Translations under genes and position numbers: made by a program | Shown here: piece after piece, positions 35,445 through 43,893 of the stretch | How the letters are laid out: each line of letters opens with the position of its first letter | How positions within the stretch are numbered: the stretch's first letter is position 1 | From: VAZQ01 sp036406655 | GTDB taxonomy: Bacteria; Pseudomonadota; Alphaproteobacteria; Rhizobiales; Xanthobacteraceae | Direction: 5' to 3' | Assembly (NCBI GenBank): GCA_036406655.1 | Contig: DASXAP010000245.1 | Coordinates: 1-64,000, forward strand | Length of the DNA: 64,000 nucleotides | Notes under the pieces: model-generated | What the model saw: the letters and a program-made list of their open reading frames with translations, nothing else | What the model was told of the DNA's origin: nothing | The model's database searches: none

Positions 35445-35463
35445 CCTAGAACGACTGTCTAGG
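35445..35463. promoter_or_regulatory. Operator-like dyad upstream of mucR
   Basis: CCTAGA at 35445-35450 and TCTAGG at 35458-35463 form a perfect inverted repeat with a 7-base centre, 103 bases before mucR. The upstream region 35260-35566 has no gene and contains AT-rich stretches, the kind of DNA that MucR/Ros proteins bind for autorepression. The protein that recognises this dyad is not established. Confidence 0.4.
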
Positions 35464-35566
35464 TTGTCGTCCACCCGAAGATGACAGCTCGATTTCAAGT
35501 GTTCGAGGAAATTTACCGGCGCTCGGCGTTGAAAGCTCGCCAAGGCGACGGCAGGAGCAACATTTC

Positions 35567-35983
35567 ATGGGCGATGACCGGTCAGGCGGTAGCTTCATCG
35601 AGCTGACGGCGACGATCGTGTCCGCTTACGTCAGCAATAATTCGGTCCCCTCGACGGAGCTGCCGGCGCTGATCGGGCAGGTGCATTCGGCGCTGACGCG
35701 TGTCTCCAGCGGCAATTCCGAAGCTCCGAGTGAGCCGCCGAGGCCTGCAGTGTCGCTCAAGAGGTCCATTACTCCCGACTACATTGTCTGTCTCGAGGAC
35801 GGCAAGAAATTCAAGTCGCTCAAGCGTCACCTGCGCACGCAATACAAGATGACCCCCGAGCAGTATCGGGAAAAATGGGGATTGCCGCCCGACTATCCGA
35901 TGGTCGCGCCCAATTATGCGGCTGCCCGATCGAAGCTGGCCAAGCAGATGGGCCTGGGTCAGCAGCGGCGCCGGCGCAAATAA
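35567..35983 (+). CDS. mucR: MucR/Ros-family zinc-finger-type transcriptional regulator
   Basis: This 138-residue regulator has the Ros/MucR core. An N-terminal helical part (FIELTATIVSAYVSNNSV, VPSTELPALIGQVHSAL) mediates oligomerisation. The DNA-binding domain is YIVCLEDGKKFKSLKRHLRTQYKMTPEQYREKWGLPPDYPMVAPNYAAARSKLAK in outline, with C75, D78 and H88. The fourth ligand position, often histidine in LKRHLMTHYNM, is Q92 here, so zinc binding may be weak or different. MucR proteins act as H-NS-like silencers of exopolysaccharide, motility and virulence genes in rhizobia. The ribosome site is GACGGCAGGAGCAAC, well spaced. Confidence 0.93.
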   Translation: MGDDRSGGSFIELTATIVSAYVSNNSVPSTELPALIGQVHSALTRVSSGNSEAPSEPPRPAVSLKRSITPDYIVCLEDGKKFKSLKRHLRTQYKMTPEQYREKWGLPPDYPMVAPNYAAARSKLAKQMGLGQQRRRRK

Positions 35984-36006
35984 GCCAGCCGGCCGGCGTG
36001 CGGCCA

Positions 36007-36474
36007 TCAACTGGCCTGCAGCGCCGTCCCCGCATCGGTGCGGATGCGCTCGACCATGGAGCGAAAACCATTGGAGCGCTGCGGGGTCAGGTGCTGGCGC
36101 AGCCCGAGCCGCTCGAACTCCTGGATCGCGTCGATCGACAGAATCTCGCGCGCGTGCTTGCCTGAGAAGATGGCGAGCAGGATGGCGATCAACCCGCGCA
36201 CGATGTGGGCGTCGCTGTCGCCGACGAATGTCAGCACCGGCCCCGACGCACCATCGGGATGCACCGTGGTGGCAAGCCAGACCTGGCTGGCGCAGCCCTG
36301 CACCTTGTTCGCCTGGGAGCGGTCGCGCTCCGACAGCATGGCCAGCCCGCGACCCAGCTCGATGAGGTACCGATAGCGATCGTCCCAGTCCTCGAGCAGC
36401 GAGAAGTTGTCGACGATCTCCTCAATCGTCGCAGAGCGATCATGGCGCGAGGCGGTGGTTACAGCTTCGGTCAT
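36007..36474 (-). CDS. sufE: SufE-family cysteine desulfurase sulfur acceptor
   Basis: This 155-residue protein carries the sulfur-accepting cysteine C61 in NKVQGCASQVWL. The segments NFSLLEDWDDRYRYLIELGR and HIVRGLIAILLAIFSGKHAREI are characteristic of SufE. It accepts persulfide from SufS and enhances iron-sulfur cluster assembly. No other suf gene is nearby, so the main suf operon is elsewhere. It is convergent with mucR, whose stop is 24 bases away. Confidence 0.94.
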   Translation of the reverse strand: MTEAVTTASRHDRSATIEEIVDNFSLLEDWDDRYRYLIELGRGLAMLSERDRSQANKVQGCASQVWLATTVHPDGASGPVLTFVGDSDAHIVRGLIAILLAIFSGKHAREILSIDAIQEFERLGLRQHLTPQRSNGFRSMVERIRTDAGTALQAS

Positions 36475-36618
36475 GCAATGAGAAAGCGCACCGAGACCCT
36501 GATTTCACCCATTGGACCCGCTCTAATATATGGAGTGACGGCGTTGCCGGCTATCCCATGCGCGGCCGGCAGCCCCGGGCATCGATTGCGGGCAGGGCCT
36601 GAGCCGGGGCGAGGCTGG

Positions 36619-37026
36619 CTACGACGCGCGGTTGATCCGCGCGTCCTTGTAGGGCTGGGGGGCGCGCCAGGCCGGAACCTTGTCGGCGGGGAGCAGCGTG
36701 TGCTGCGAGGGATGTGCCGCCGGGGAGGGAGCACCGCCCGCCGGGCTTGCCGCTCCGGCTGCTCCCATATGGTCGCGAAGGTACCCGTAGAGCACCTTCG
36801 CGCCCGCCTGTGCGCGCTGCCCGATGACGGCGGCAGCCTGCGAGCCGACGGTACAGGCGTCCCGCTGTCGCTCGCAGAACGATCCCACGTCGGTGACAGT
36901 GGCCTTCGCCGCCGACATGGCTTCGCCGGCGCTCAGATTGACGCTCGTCGGCAGCTGCGAGCCGCCGCGCGGCAGCACAACGAGAACCAGCGCGAGCCAG
37001 AATCCCAATCGCAAGAGGAAGCGCAT
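36619..37026 (-). CDS. DUF5330 small exported protein
   Basis: This 135-residue protein starts MRFLLRLGFWLALVLVVLPRG, a signal peptide or N-terminal anchor. The middle, VTDVGSFCERQRDACTVGSQAA, contains two cysteines likely to form a disulfide, followed by GAKVLYGYLRDHM. The C-terminal part is proline/alanine-rich. This matches the alphaproteobacterial DUF5330 family. An in-frame start at 37065 would place residues before the signal and is less likely. Function unknown. Confidence 0.8.
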   Translation of the reverse strand: MRFLLRLGFWLALVLVVLPRGGSQLPTSVNLSAGEAMSAAKATVTDVGSFCERQRDACTVGSQAAAVIGQRAQAGAKVLYGYLRDHMGAAGAASPAGGAPSPAAHPSQHTLLPADKVPAWRAPQPYKDARINRAS

Positions 37027-37586
37027 CTCCCCGCCCTCGAGTCCCCGTGGCAATTCGGATGCCACCCTGAGCAGGAGGCTAGCAGCGCGGCCTGAAGCCC
37101 GCGTTGGCCGCGCCGCGTGCTTTTTGCGTAAATTCTCGACAAATGAGGCGCGCTTTTTCGGAAAATTCGACGCATCGAAGCTTCGCTCGGATCACGGGCG
37201 TGGTGCGGAGGGATGCCGCCGAACCTTGGGCGCGCTCCGCTGGCCCGGCTGGCTGCGACCGCGGCACTCTTCGGCAACGCCCCGTTCACCATCGCGGAGC
37301 GACGAGTTGCGACGCGGTTTCAGGATGCCGGACCGGCCCTGCCGCATCGGCCGGCGCTCCTCAACGTTCGCTTAACAGGCGTCTGACAGGATCACGCGCA
37401 CGAAGCTGAGGGGGAGTGCGCCGAGCTCTGTCGGCGTGCGACGGACCGTGGGGCAGTTCGTTCCGATCTGCAGCAAGCTCGGTAGCCTGCTGCCCATTTC
37501 AGGGCAGGGCGCAGGAAGATCGGGCGCAGGACCGTGTCGCCGGACACCTGCCGGATCCCGGCTGGTCCAGATTCCGACGAGGAAAC

Positions 37587-38381
37587 GTGCGTAATCGGCC
37601 GCTTCGCTCAGCTCGGGATGCGCATGTCGATGGTGAGATCGATCGTGCCCGAACCCCGTTTGCTGCGCTCGGCTGGAGCGCGCGGGATGCGGTCGCTTTC
37701 GTGACGTGCATCATTGCTGCGGCTGCCGTGCTCATCAATATTCTGTTCATGCAATCGGGCTTGCACCCGGGCTCCATATTCAGGCGGAGCTCGACCTCGA
37801 TCAGATCGACACCGGCGCCGGATACCGCGCCGGCGGTGTCTCGCCCGCGCCCGGCAGAGCCGGCGATGCCCGGGACGGCCAAGGCAGTCGCGCCCAAGGA
37901 GCCGCGCGGGCCCGGCGAGATCATCGGCGACATCCAGCGCGAGCTGGGGCGACGCGGGCTATACGATGGCGCCCTCGACGGTCTCTATGGTTCGAAGACC
38001 GATGCCGCGATCCGCCAGTTCGAGCGCGCTTCCGGGCTCAAGCCGAGCAAGGAGCCCACCGAGGTCCTGCTGCAGGCGATCGTCAATTCACCTGTCCCGG
38101 CAGCGAGGGGGACGACCGGAGCGACCTCCGCGGGCAGATCGTCGACGCCCGCTCGTGACGACGCGATCGAACGGCCGGCGCCTGCGCGTCGGGTGATTGC
38201 ATTGCAGCGAGTGCTCGCCGAGTATGGCTACGGGCAGATCAAGCCCAGCGGAATTCTCGATACCGAGACACAGGCTGCCATCCAGCGGTTCGAGCGCGAA
38301 CGCAAGCTGCCGGTCACCGGACAGCCGTCCGAACGGGTCATGCGCGAGCTTGCGGCATTGACCGGCCGTCCCGTGGAATAG
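37587..38381 (+). CDS. Membrane-anchored protein with two peptidoglycan-binding domains
   Basis: A 264-residue product results from a GTG at 37587 preceded by GAGGAAAC. The frame is open back to 37416, but that part is arginine-rich and unconvincing. One membrane helix (ARDAVAFVTCIIAAAAVLIN) is followed by a proline-rich linker and two PG_binding_1 domains: IIGDIQRELGRRGLYDGALDGLYG with KTDAAIRQFERASGL, and VIALQRVLAEYGYG with ETQAAIQRFERERKL. The topology places both domains in the periplasm on peptidoglycan. It probably tethers the membrane or envelope proteins to the wall. DUF1491 follows in the same direction after 45 bases. Confidence 0.85.
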   Translation: MRNRPLRSARDAHVDGEIDRARTPFAALGWSARDAVAFVTCIIAAAAVLINILFMQSGLHPGSIFRRSSTSIRSTPAPDTAPAVSRPRPAEPAMPGTAKAVAPKEPRGPGEIIGDIQRELGRRGLYDGALDGLYGSKTDAAIRQFERASGLKPSKEPTEVLLQAIVNSPVPAARGTTGATSAGRSSTPARDDAIERPAPARRVIALQRVLAEYGYGQIKPSGILDTETQAAIQRFERERKLPVTGQPSERVMRELAALTGRPVE

Positions 38382-38426
38382 TCGCCTGCCGATGTCGCCC
38401 ATGCGGGCGAGGGGGACGAAGCAGGC

Positions 38427-38774
38427 ATGCGGCTTAAATCGGCGATCTGGGTTGCCGCTTATGTGCGTCGCTGCAACATCCAGGGAGCATTCGCGGCGGT
38501 GCGGCGGCGCGGGGCTGAAGAAGCCGGCGCCATTTTCGTCAAGCTCAACCGTCTCGACGGAACCGCCGAGCTTTTTGGCCCTGCTCCACAGAGCGTGTTC
38601 GAAGATGCGCGTCCGATGGACCGACGGTTCGTCCGCTGCCTTGCCGATCAGGCTGCGCCGGAGTCCACGATCGAGGAGCGCCTTGCCCGCGAGTTGCGTT
38701 TCGATCCGGATCTGTGGATCGTCGAGGTCGAGGATCGCGCCGGCCGGCATTTTCTCGACGAGGCACTGGCCTGA
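38427..38774 (+). CDS. DUF1491 family protein
   Basis: This 115-residue soluble protein matches the alphaproteobacterial DUF1491 family. It has RLKSAIWVAAYVRRCNIQGAFA at the start, EEAGAIFVKLNRLDGTAELFGPAPQ in the middle and DPDLWIVEVEDRAGRHFL at the end. Function is unknown; members often lie near peptidoglycan-binding or secretion genes, as here. The ATG at 38427 has GGGCGAGGGGGACGAAGCAGG upstream. It is likely in an operon with the preceding peptidoglycan-binding protein. Confidence 0.9.
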   Translation: MRLKSAIWVAAYVRRCNIQGAFAAVRRRGAEEAGAIFVKLNRLDGTAELFGPAPQSVFEDARPMDRRFVRCLADQAAPESTIEERLARELRFDPDLWIVEVEDRAGRHFLDEALA

Positions 38775-38839
38775 GAGATCGGCGCGGCTTCGCCAGTCTC
38801 GTGCGAAAGTGCCGGCATGTGCGCGGGTGACAGCCGTGC

Positions 38840-39874
38840 CTATGACGCAGTTCGCATTCTTGCTTTGTCGTCCGACCTGCGACGACCGTCCTCCCGGCGC
38901 AGGCGTGCGGGCCGTCGGCACGGCTCCGACTGAGCAGGCCCGGCGTTCTCCGCGGCGGTGCGCCGGCTTGCGGTGGGCGGCTGACAATGCGGTCGAGCGC
39001 TCCGGTCCGCTTCCTGCCAGATGCCGATCAGCCGGCACGCCGCCGCGAAGCTGATCTCGCCGCAGAGCCGGGAAAGCTCGGCCACCCGGGGGAGCGACGA
39101 CCGGTCGCCGGAGCTCATGAGCAACAGCATGCGCTCGAGCATGTCGCGCGGCAGCTCGAGCGCCTTGGCAGCGACTATGATGAGCTCGCCCTGCCGGTCG
39201 GTCGTGATGCGACGCGCGTGCATTCGCGAGATTCCCAGGGCATGCTCGAGCTCGCGTGCCAGCGCCTCCGTATCGTGCTGCAGCACGGTCCGTTCGAGCC
39301 TGCGGAAATCGCCGGGTTGCATGCGCATGGGCAGCGTCGCCGTAGGCAGCGGGGAATAATCCAGATTGGCCAGTATCAGCCGGCGCTCCAGGCTTGCCGC
39401 CGCATGGAACAGGTCGGCGAGCTCGCTCGCATCGGCTCCCTCCGATGCCCCGAAATCGTCGATGCAAGCCGGATTCGGGCGTTCCGGAGCAGGCGGCATC
39501 TCGACGGGGCCGGGCTGCGCAGCAGCGCGCACCGCGCTTTGCCCGCGCCCGCTTTCACCGGGGACGGTCGCGTGCCGCAGGATCGGAGCTGCGACCTCGC
39601 TCACGTCGGATGCCAAACGCTCCATCACCGGGCGCGGCGCCGATGGATATGCGGCCAGCCGCTCGGCAAGAGCGGCTCGCGCGGGAATGTCGATAGCCTC
39701 GATGAGCCGCAGTGCAAGCTCGGTGAAATAGTGCTCGTCCTCCGGCGTGTGCGTCAGTCGCTGTAGATAAAGATCGGTGAGCGCCCGCAGCAGGGCAGGG
39801 CGCATCTCGGTGCCGCTCCCGTGATCTCCATCGGGCAGAGCCTCGAAGCCGGCGACCGCCGCGGATGTCTTCAT
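38840..39874 (-). CDS. DUF2336 helical-repeat protein
   Basis: This 344-residue soluble protein has the DUF2336 pattern: RPALLRALTDLYLQRLTHTPEDEHYFTELALRLIEAID, then AERLAAYPSAPRPVMERLASD and a late LPRDMLERMLLLM and LCGEISFAAACRLIGIW. It resembles HEAT-like helical repeats. The last about 45 residues are arginine-, proline- and glutamate-rich with no clear fold and could be a divergent tail. In Caulobacter, DUF2336 proteins interact with signalling partners, but the function here is not known. The start at 39874 follows GCAGTCGTATG with moderate ribosome-site support. Confidence 0.82.
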   Translation of the reverse strand: MKTSAAVAGFEALPDGDHGSGTEMRPALLRALTDLYLQRLTHTPEDEHYFTELALRLIEAIDIPARAALAERLAAYPSAPRPVMERLASDVSEVAAPILRHATVPGESGRGQSAVRAAAQPGPVEMPPAPERPNPACIDDFGASEGADASELADLFHAAASLERRLILANLDYSPLPTATLPMRMQPGDFRRLERTVLQHDTEALARELEHALGISRMHARRITTDRQGELIIVAAKALELPRDMLERMLLLMSSGDRSSLPRVAELSRLCGEISFAAACRLIGIWQEADRSARPHCQPPTASRRTAAENAGPAQSEPCRRPARLRREDGRRRSDDKARMRTAS

Positions 39875-40092
39875 ACGACTGCGCCCTTGCTGCAACACTG
39901 CCGATGAGAATGAGCCTAGCTGTGTTCCCGTTAGCGGAGCGTTAACCCTGCGCGACCCAAATCGAGTGGTATCGAGCCGCAGGCCGGATCGAGCGCAGCG
40001 AAGTCGGGTCAGGAGCGGGCCTGTCGCATGTCGCCCGACTCTTTCCGGACCACGGTGAAGGCCATCGAGACGCAGGGCGGGGGGAGCCGGAG

Positions 40093-40305
40093 ATGGGCAT
40101 GGTGATCAGCTTTCCGACAGGCGAGCGAGCTGGACACGCGGCGCGGTCGGCAGTGACGGCTTCCGGCTCGGCAACGGTCATCATTCTGCCGGTCATCCGC
40201 ATCGAGCGATATGCCGCCGAGCCCCCCGGCGACCTCGAGCCCGGGTCGAGCGGCGGCGCGCGCCGGCGGCGCCGTCGCCGCGCCGCTCGCTCTCAAGCAT
40301 CCTGA
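40093..40305 (+). CDS. Small protein with basic RRRRRRR tail
   Basis: This 70-residue protein opens MGMVISFPTGERAG, has a hydrophobic strand-like SATVIILPVIRIERY, and ends in a run of arginines (RRRRRRRAARSQ). A purine-rich GGCGGGGGGAGCCGGAG ribosome site precedes the ATG. I recall similar ISFPT-ILPVIRIER-polyarginine peptides in rhizobial genomes, which supports a real gene. Function is unknown. The tail could bind nucleic acid or act in membrane contact. It is divergent from DUF2336 and convergent with the DUF1254 gene. Confidence 0.6.
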   Translation: MGMVISFPTGERAGHAARSAVTASGSATVIILPVIRIERYAAEPPGDLEPGSSGGARRRRRRRAARSQAS

Positions 40306-40326
40306 CGGGCGGCCGTCGCCAGGCAG

Positions 40327-40875
40327 CTACGGCTGCTGCGGGCGGCATTGCGCCGCCGCCAGCGCGCTGCGGGCGGCAGGGATCCACCCCGGCTCCGGCG
40401 CGAAGGCTCTGATCACGATCAACCCGGCAACCGAGGGTGACGTGACGATGAGGCGGTCGGCCCGCGTGATGTCCTGGTCTTCCGGCAGGTCTGCGCGCTG
40501 CGCCGCGGTCATGAGGTCGAGCTCGATGACGCGGCGGCCGGCGGCGCGGTCGTTGATGGCGTAATAAGGCACGCCGCCGCGGGTATAGAAGGAAACCGAC
40601 GTGTAGGCCGGACTGATCGGCACCGAGAATTTCAGCGCTGCGCGCGAGAGGTCGTAGCGGCAGACCGAGGCGACGAACGCGGGATCCATGAACGGCATCA
40701 CCGCCTTCTCCGGCGTAGGCGCCGGCAGGGCGACCACGGCGTTGACCGGCGCCATGGCCGAGACCCGGGCATAGGCATCCTGGCTCGCGAGGCCGGGCAG
40801 CACCAGGACGGTCGCGAGATGCACGATGCCGCCGAGCAGGACCGCGCCCAGCAACCACAGAACGAGGCGAATCAC
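40327..40875 (-). CDS. DUF1254-type small exported protein
   Basis: This 182-residue protein starts at a GTG overlapping the stop of the DUF1214 gene. It opens with a hydrophobic anchor or signal (MIRLVLWLLGAVLLGGIVHLATVLVLPGL). The rest includes VCRYDLSRAALKFSVPIS, YTSVSFYTRGGVPYYAINDRAAG and LIVTSPSVAGLIVIRAFAPE, characteristic of the short DUF1254 form that pairs with DUF1214. The two together correspond to one larger DUF1254/DUF1214 protein in other bacteria. Function is not established. Confidence 0.82.
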   Translation of the reverse strand: MIRLVLWLLGAVLLGGIVHLATVLVLPGLASQDAYARVSAMAPVNAVVALPAPTPEKAVMPFMDPAFVASVCRYDLSRAALKFSVPISPAYTSVSFYTRGGVPYYAINDRAAGRRVIELDLMTAAQRADLPEDQDITRADRLIVTSPSVAGLIVIRAFAPEPGWIPAARSALAAAQCRPQQP

Positions 40876-41450
40876 AGGCAGGCCCTCCGGCTGACCGCGG
40901 GCATCGGCGCCTCGCCTCCGGTGTGCGTCGCCAGCCCGACCGGGGTGTCGTAGAGACGGAATACCAGCACGTATTTTTCCACCCCTCCGGTGGGGAGCCA
41001 GTTGCCCGGGCGGGCCCGCGGCCCAAGCACGATGTCGAAGCTGCCGTTCGACTTGCGGACGATCTCCTGGCTGGTGAAGCCCTGTCGCTGCATCGAGTTG
41101 GCCACCAATCGGCCGGCCGGATCGTAGAGCGTCAGGGTCCAGAATCGGGCCTGCGGAGTGATTCCGCTCACCAGCACGTCGCAGCGTCCGTCGAGCGCCC
41201 GCCCGGCATCGTCGGTGCGCGCGTAAAAGCCGATCCCGTCGCCCGATACGACCGGCAGCTCGCCGGTGCGTGCAACCATGCCGCGGGCGTAGGGATCAAT
41301 GCCGGTGGTCCCGTTCTTGGGCCAGGCGGTCCAGGCGCCGAGCGTGACCCCGCCATAGGCCGTGCCGCGGGTCAGCGCGGCCCAGGTCGAGCCGAGGCCG
41401 ATGACAGCGGCCAGCGTGAGAGCCAATACGGTTCCAAGGAGCAAGCGCAC
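40872..41450 (-). CDS. DUF1214-type exported protein
   Basis: This 192-residue protein starts at a GTG at 41450 just before a hydrophobic segment (RLLLGTVLALTLAAVIGLGS). The frame is open to 41627, which would overlap the PBP gene. The domain contains NGTTGIDPYARGMVARTGELP, RFWTLTLYDPAGRLVANSM and NGSFDIVLGPRARPGNWLPTGG, the recognisable DUF1214 C-terminal motif. It lies directly downstream of PBP1 and is coupled to the DUF1254 gene by GTGA overlap, so the three may form an envelope operon. Confidence 0.85.
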   Translation of the reverse strand: MRLLLGTVLALTLAAVIGLGSTWAALTRGTAYGGVTLGAWTAWPKNGTTGIDPYARGMVARTGELPVVSGDGIGFYARTDDAGRALDGRCDVLVSGITPQARFWTLTLYDPAGRLVANSMQRQGFTSQEIVRKSNGSFDIVLGPRARPGNWLPTGGVEKYVLVFRLYDTPVGLATHTGGEAPMPAVSRRACL

Positions 41451-41493
41451 GGGTTGTTCGGTCCGCCCAGTTAGCAAAACACCTGGCGCCGCC

Positions 41494-43758
41494 TCAATTG
41501 CCGCGAACCGGGCTCGGCGGCTGCCGGTCGGCGGCGGCGGCGAGACCCTCGGGGCGATGCAGCGAGGGATCTTGCGCATCCGCCTTGGTCGGCGTGCTCG
41601 GCTCGACGAGCGCGCGGGCCGCCTCATCCATCAGCCGCTCGACCCGCAGCAGAGCATCCGCCCCGCGCTTGGTCAGCACCGACGGGCGCCCCGCCGCTAT
41701 CTCCGATCCCCCCGCCTTCTTGCCGTCGGCTGCGACCGCTCGTCCGGCTCCCGCAGGGGAGACACCCGGAATCGGCTTGAGCTCGATCCCTTGGTGGGCA
41801 AACAGCATGATCTCGCGCCAGGTTTGCGCCGGGAGCGATCCGCCGGTCATCTGGTTCATGGTCGTGTAATCGTCGTTGCCGAACCAGACGCCGCAGACGA
41901 AATTTCCGGTGAAACCGACGAACCAGGCATCGCGATACGAGTTCGTCGTGCCGGTCTTGCCCGCCGCCTTGATGCCTTCCATGATGGCGCGCCGCGCGGT
42001 GCCTTCCTCCACCACCTTGTTCATCATCATGCTCATGTCGGCGGCGACCTGCGCGGTGAGGACCTGCACCGGCTTCTTGCCGTCCCGGTCCCAGCGCCAG
42101 ATGAGGTCGCCGTTGCCGGTCCTGACCTCGAGGACGGCATGCGGCGTCATGGCCTTTCCGCCGTTGGGGAACATGGTGTAGCCGCCGGTGTGATCGAGCA
42201 CGGTCACCTCGTCGGCGCCGATCGGCATCGAAGGCGTGTCGGGCAGCGGGGTGCGAATGCCGGCCTTGCGCGCCGTCTCGCGAATCTTGGCGCGGCCGAT
42301 CTTCGGATTGCCGTTTCCGAGCGCGATCGAGAGCTTCACCGGAATGACGTTGATGGAGCGGGTGATCGCCTGGGTCAGCGTCATGGCGCCGGCATGCCCG
42401 CCGCCGTAATTCTTGGGGCACCAGTTGCCGATGCAAACCGGCGAGTCCACCACGACCGAGGTCGGCTTGAACCCGTTCATCAGCGCCGTCGCATAGACGT
42501 AGGGCTTGAACGAGGATCCGGGCTGGCGGGCGGCGTCGGTGGCGCGGTTGAACTGGCTCTCCGCGTAGTCGCGTCCGCCGACCATCGCGCGGACTGCCCC
42601 GTCCACGTCCATCAGCACGGCCGCGCCCTGCTTGGCGTGATACTCCCGGCCGTACTGGCGCAGCGAGTCGTCCACCGCCTTCTCCGCGTTCCGCTGCATC
42701 TCGAGGTCGAGCGCCAGCCGCACCACGAACACGCGCTCGTGCACCGACTTGGGCAAGTTGTCGGCGAGCTTCTTCATCTCGTCGAAGGCCCAATCGAGGT
42801 AGTAGCTGGGGGAATGCTCGTCGCGGCGGTCGACCGGGGTAGCGGGATTGCGGCGGGCTCCGAACACCTCGCCCTCGGTCATGAAGCCGGCATCGACCAG
42901 GTTGTCGAGAACGACGTTGGCGCGGGCGCGGGCGGCCGGCAGGTTGAGGTGCGGCGCGAACCTCGACGGCGCCTTGAACAGGCCCGCCAGCATTGCCGCC
43001 TCGGCAAGGCTCACGTCGCGCGCCGACTTGTTGAAGTAGTACTGCGCCGCTGCATCGACGCCGAAAGTGCCGCCACCCAGATAGGCGCGGTCGAGGTAGA
43101 GCTTGAGGATCTCGTTCTTGGGAAGCCGGGTTTCCAGCCACAGCGCCAGGAACGCTTCCTTGACCTTGCGTTCGATCGTGCGCTCGTTCGACAGGAACAG
43201 GTTCTTGGCCAATTGCTGGGAAATCGACGAGCCGCCCTGCACCACGCCGCCGGCCCTGGCGTTGGTCACCATGGCCCGGAACAGGCCGGGAAAGTCGATC
43301 CCGAAATGTTCGTAGAAGCGGCGATCCTCGGTTGCGAGCGTGGCCTTGATCAGATGGTCGGGGTATTCTTCGAGGCGCAGTGCATCATTGTGCTTGATTC
43401 CACGCGAGCCCACCTCGTTTCCGTAACGGTCCAGGAACGTGACAGCGAGCTCGGATTTCTTCAGCCAATCGTCGTCCGACGTCTCACGGAAGGCCGGAAT
43501 CGCCAGTGCCAGCATTACCACGAGCCCGCCGGTGCCGAGTGTCAGCGATTCCGAGATCGGCTCGACGAAGTACCAGCGCCGCCAGCCCGCCACGTGAAAC
43601 CGGTCCATGAACACCGTGAAGCGCTCATAGACCTCTCGCCCCCAGGTCTGGGCCTGATACATCCCGAAGTCGAGGCGCGAATCGAGATCGAGAAGAACCC
43701 GGCGCAGCCGTGCAGCCATGCCGTCGCGATTGCCATTTTTCTGAAAGAGATCGGCCAA
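41494..43758 (-). CDS. Class A penicillin-binding protein (PBP1a family)
   Basis: This 754-residue bifunctional peptidoglycan synthase has a long cytosolic N-terminus (about 70 residues) before the membrane helix TLGTGGLVVMLALAIPAF. The transglycosylase part has EDRRFYEHFGIDFPGL, GGSSISQQLAKNLFLS and KVKEAFLALWLE. Transpeptidase motifs are PGSSFK, SINVI and KTGTT (GKTGTTNSYRDAW). The C-terminal tail is proline- and alanine-rich and variable. It polymerises and cross-links peptidoglycan in the periplasm. DUF1214 and DUF1254 genes follow closely. No cell-division genes are adjacent. Confidence 0.96.
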   Translation of the reverse strand: MADLFQKNGNRDGMAARLRRVLLDLDSRLDFGMYQAQTWGREVYERFTVFMDRFHVAGWRRWYFVEPISESLTLGTGGLVVMLALAIPAFRETSDDDWLKKSELAVTFLDRYGNEVGSRGIKHNDALRLEEYPDHLIKATLATEDRRFYEHFGIDFPGLFRAMVTNARAGGVVQGGSSISQQLAKNLFLSNERTIERKVKEAFLALWLETRLPKNEILKLYLDRAYLGGGTFGVDAAAQYYFNKSARDVSLAEAAMLAGLFKAPSRFAPHLNLPAARARANVVLDNLVDAGFMTEGEVFGARRNPATPVDRRDEHSPSYYLDWAFDEMKKLADNLPKSVHERVFVVRLALDLEMQRNAEKAVDDSLRQYGREYHAKQGAAVLMDVDGAVRAMVGGRDYAESQFNRATDAARQPGSSFKPYVYATALMNGFKPTSVVVDSPVCIGNWCPKNYGGGHAGAMTLTQAITRSINVIPVKLSIALGNGNPKIGRAKIRETARKAGIRTPLPDTPSMPIGADEVTVLDHTGGYTMFPNGGKAMTPHAVLEVRTGNGDLIWRWDRDGKKPVQVLTAQVAADMSMMMNKVVEEGTARRAIMEGIKAAGKTGTTNSYRDAWFVGFTGNFVCGVWFGNDDYTTMNQMTGGSLPAQTWREIMLFAHQGIELKPIPGVSPAGAGRAVAADGKKAGGSEIAAGRPSVLTKRGADALLRVERLMDEAARALVEPSTPTKADAQDPSLHRPEGLAAAADRQPPSPVRGN

Positions 43759-43893
43759 TGCTTTCCCCGGAGATGGAGGTCCCGATCGAGCAGGCTTGCG
43801 GCAGCCGGAACTGCTCGGCCGCTCGATATCTTTAGCCGATGCAAGGGTTCCAAACTATGGCGCAGGCGCCACAAAGTGAACGGATGCGGGTAA

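Noticed and set aside
41362..43893. An 843-codon open frame on the plus strand opposite the PBP gene
   Set aside because: It is the antisense shadow of a well-conserved PBP1 gene. The translation is rich in Arg, Gly, His and Leu with no domain, as expected for high-GC antisense frames.
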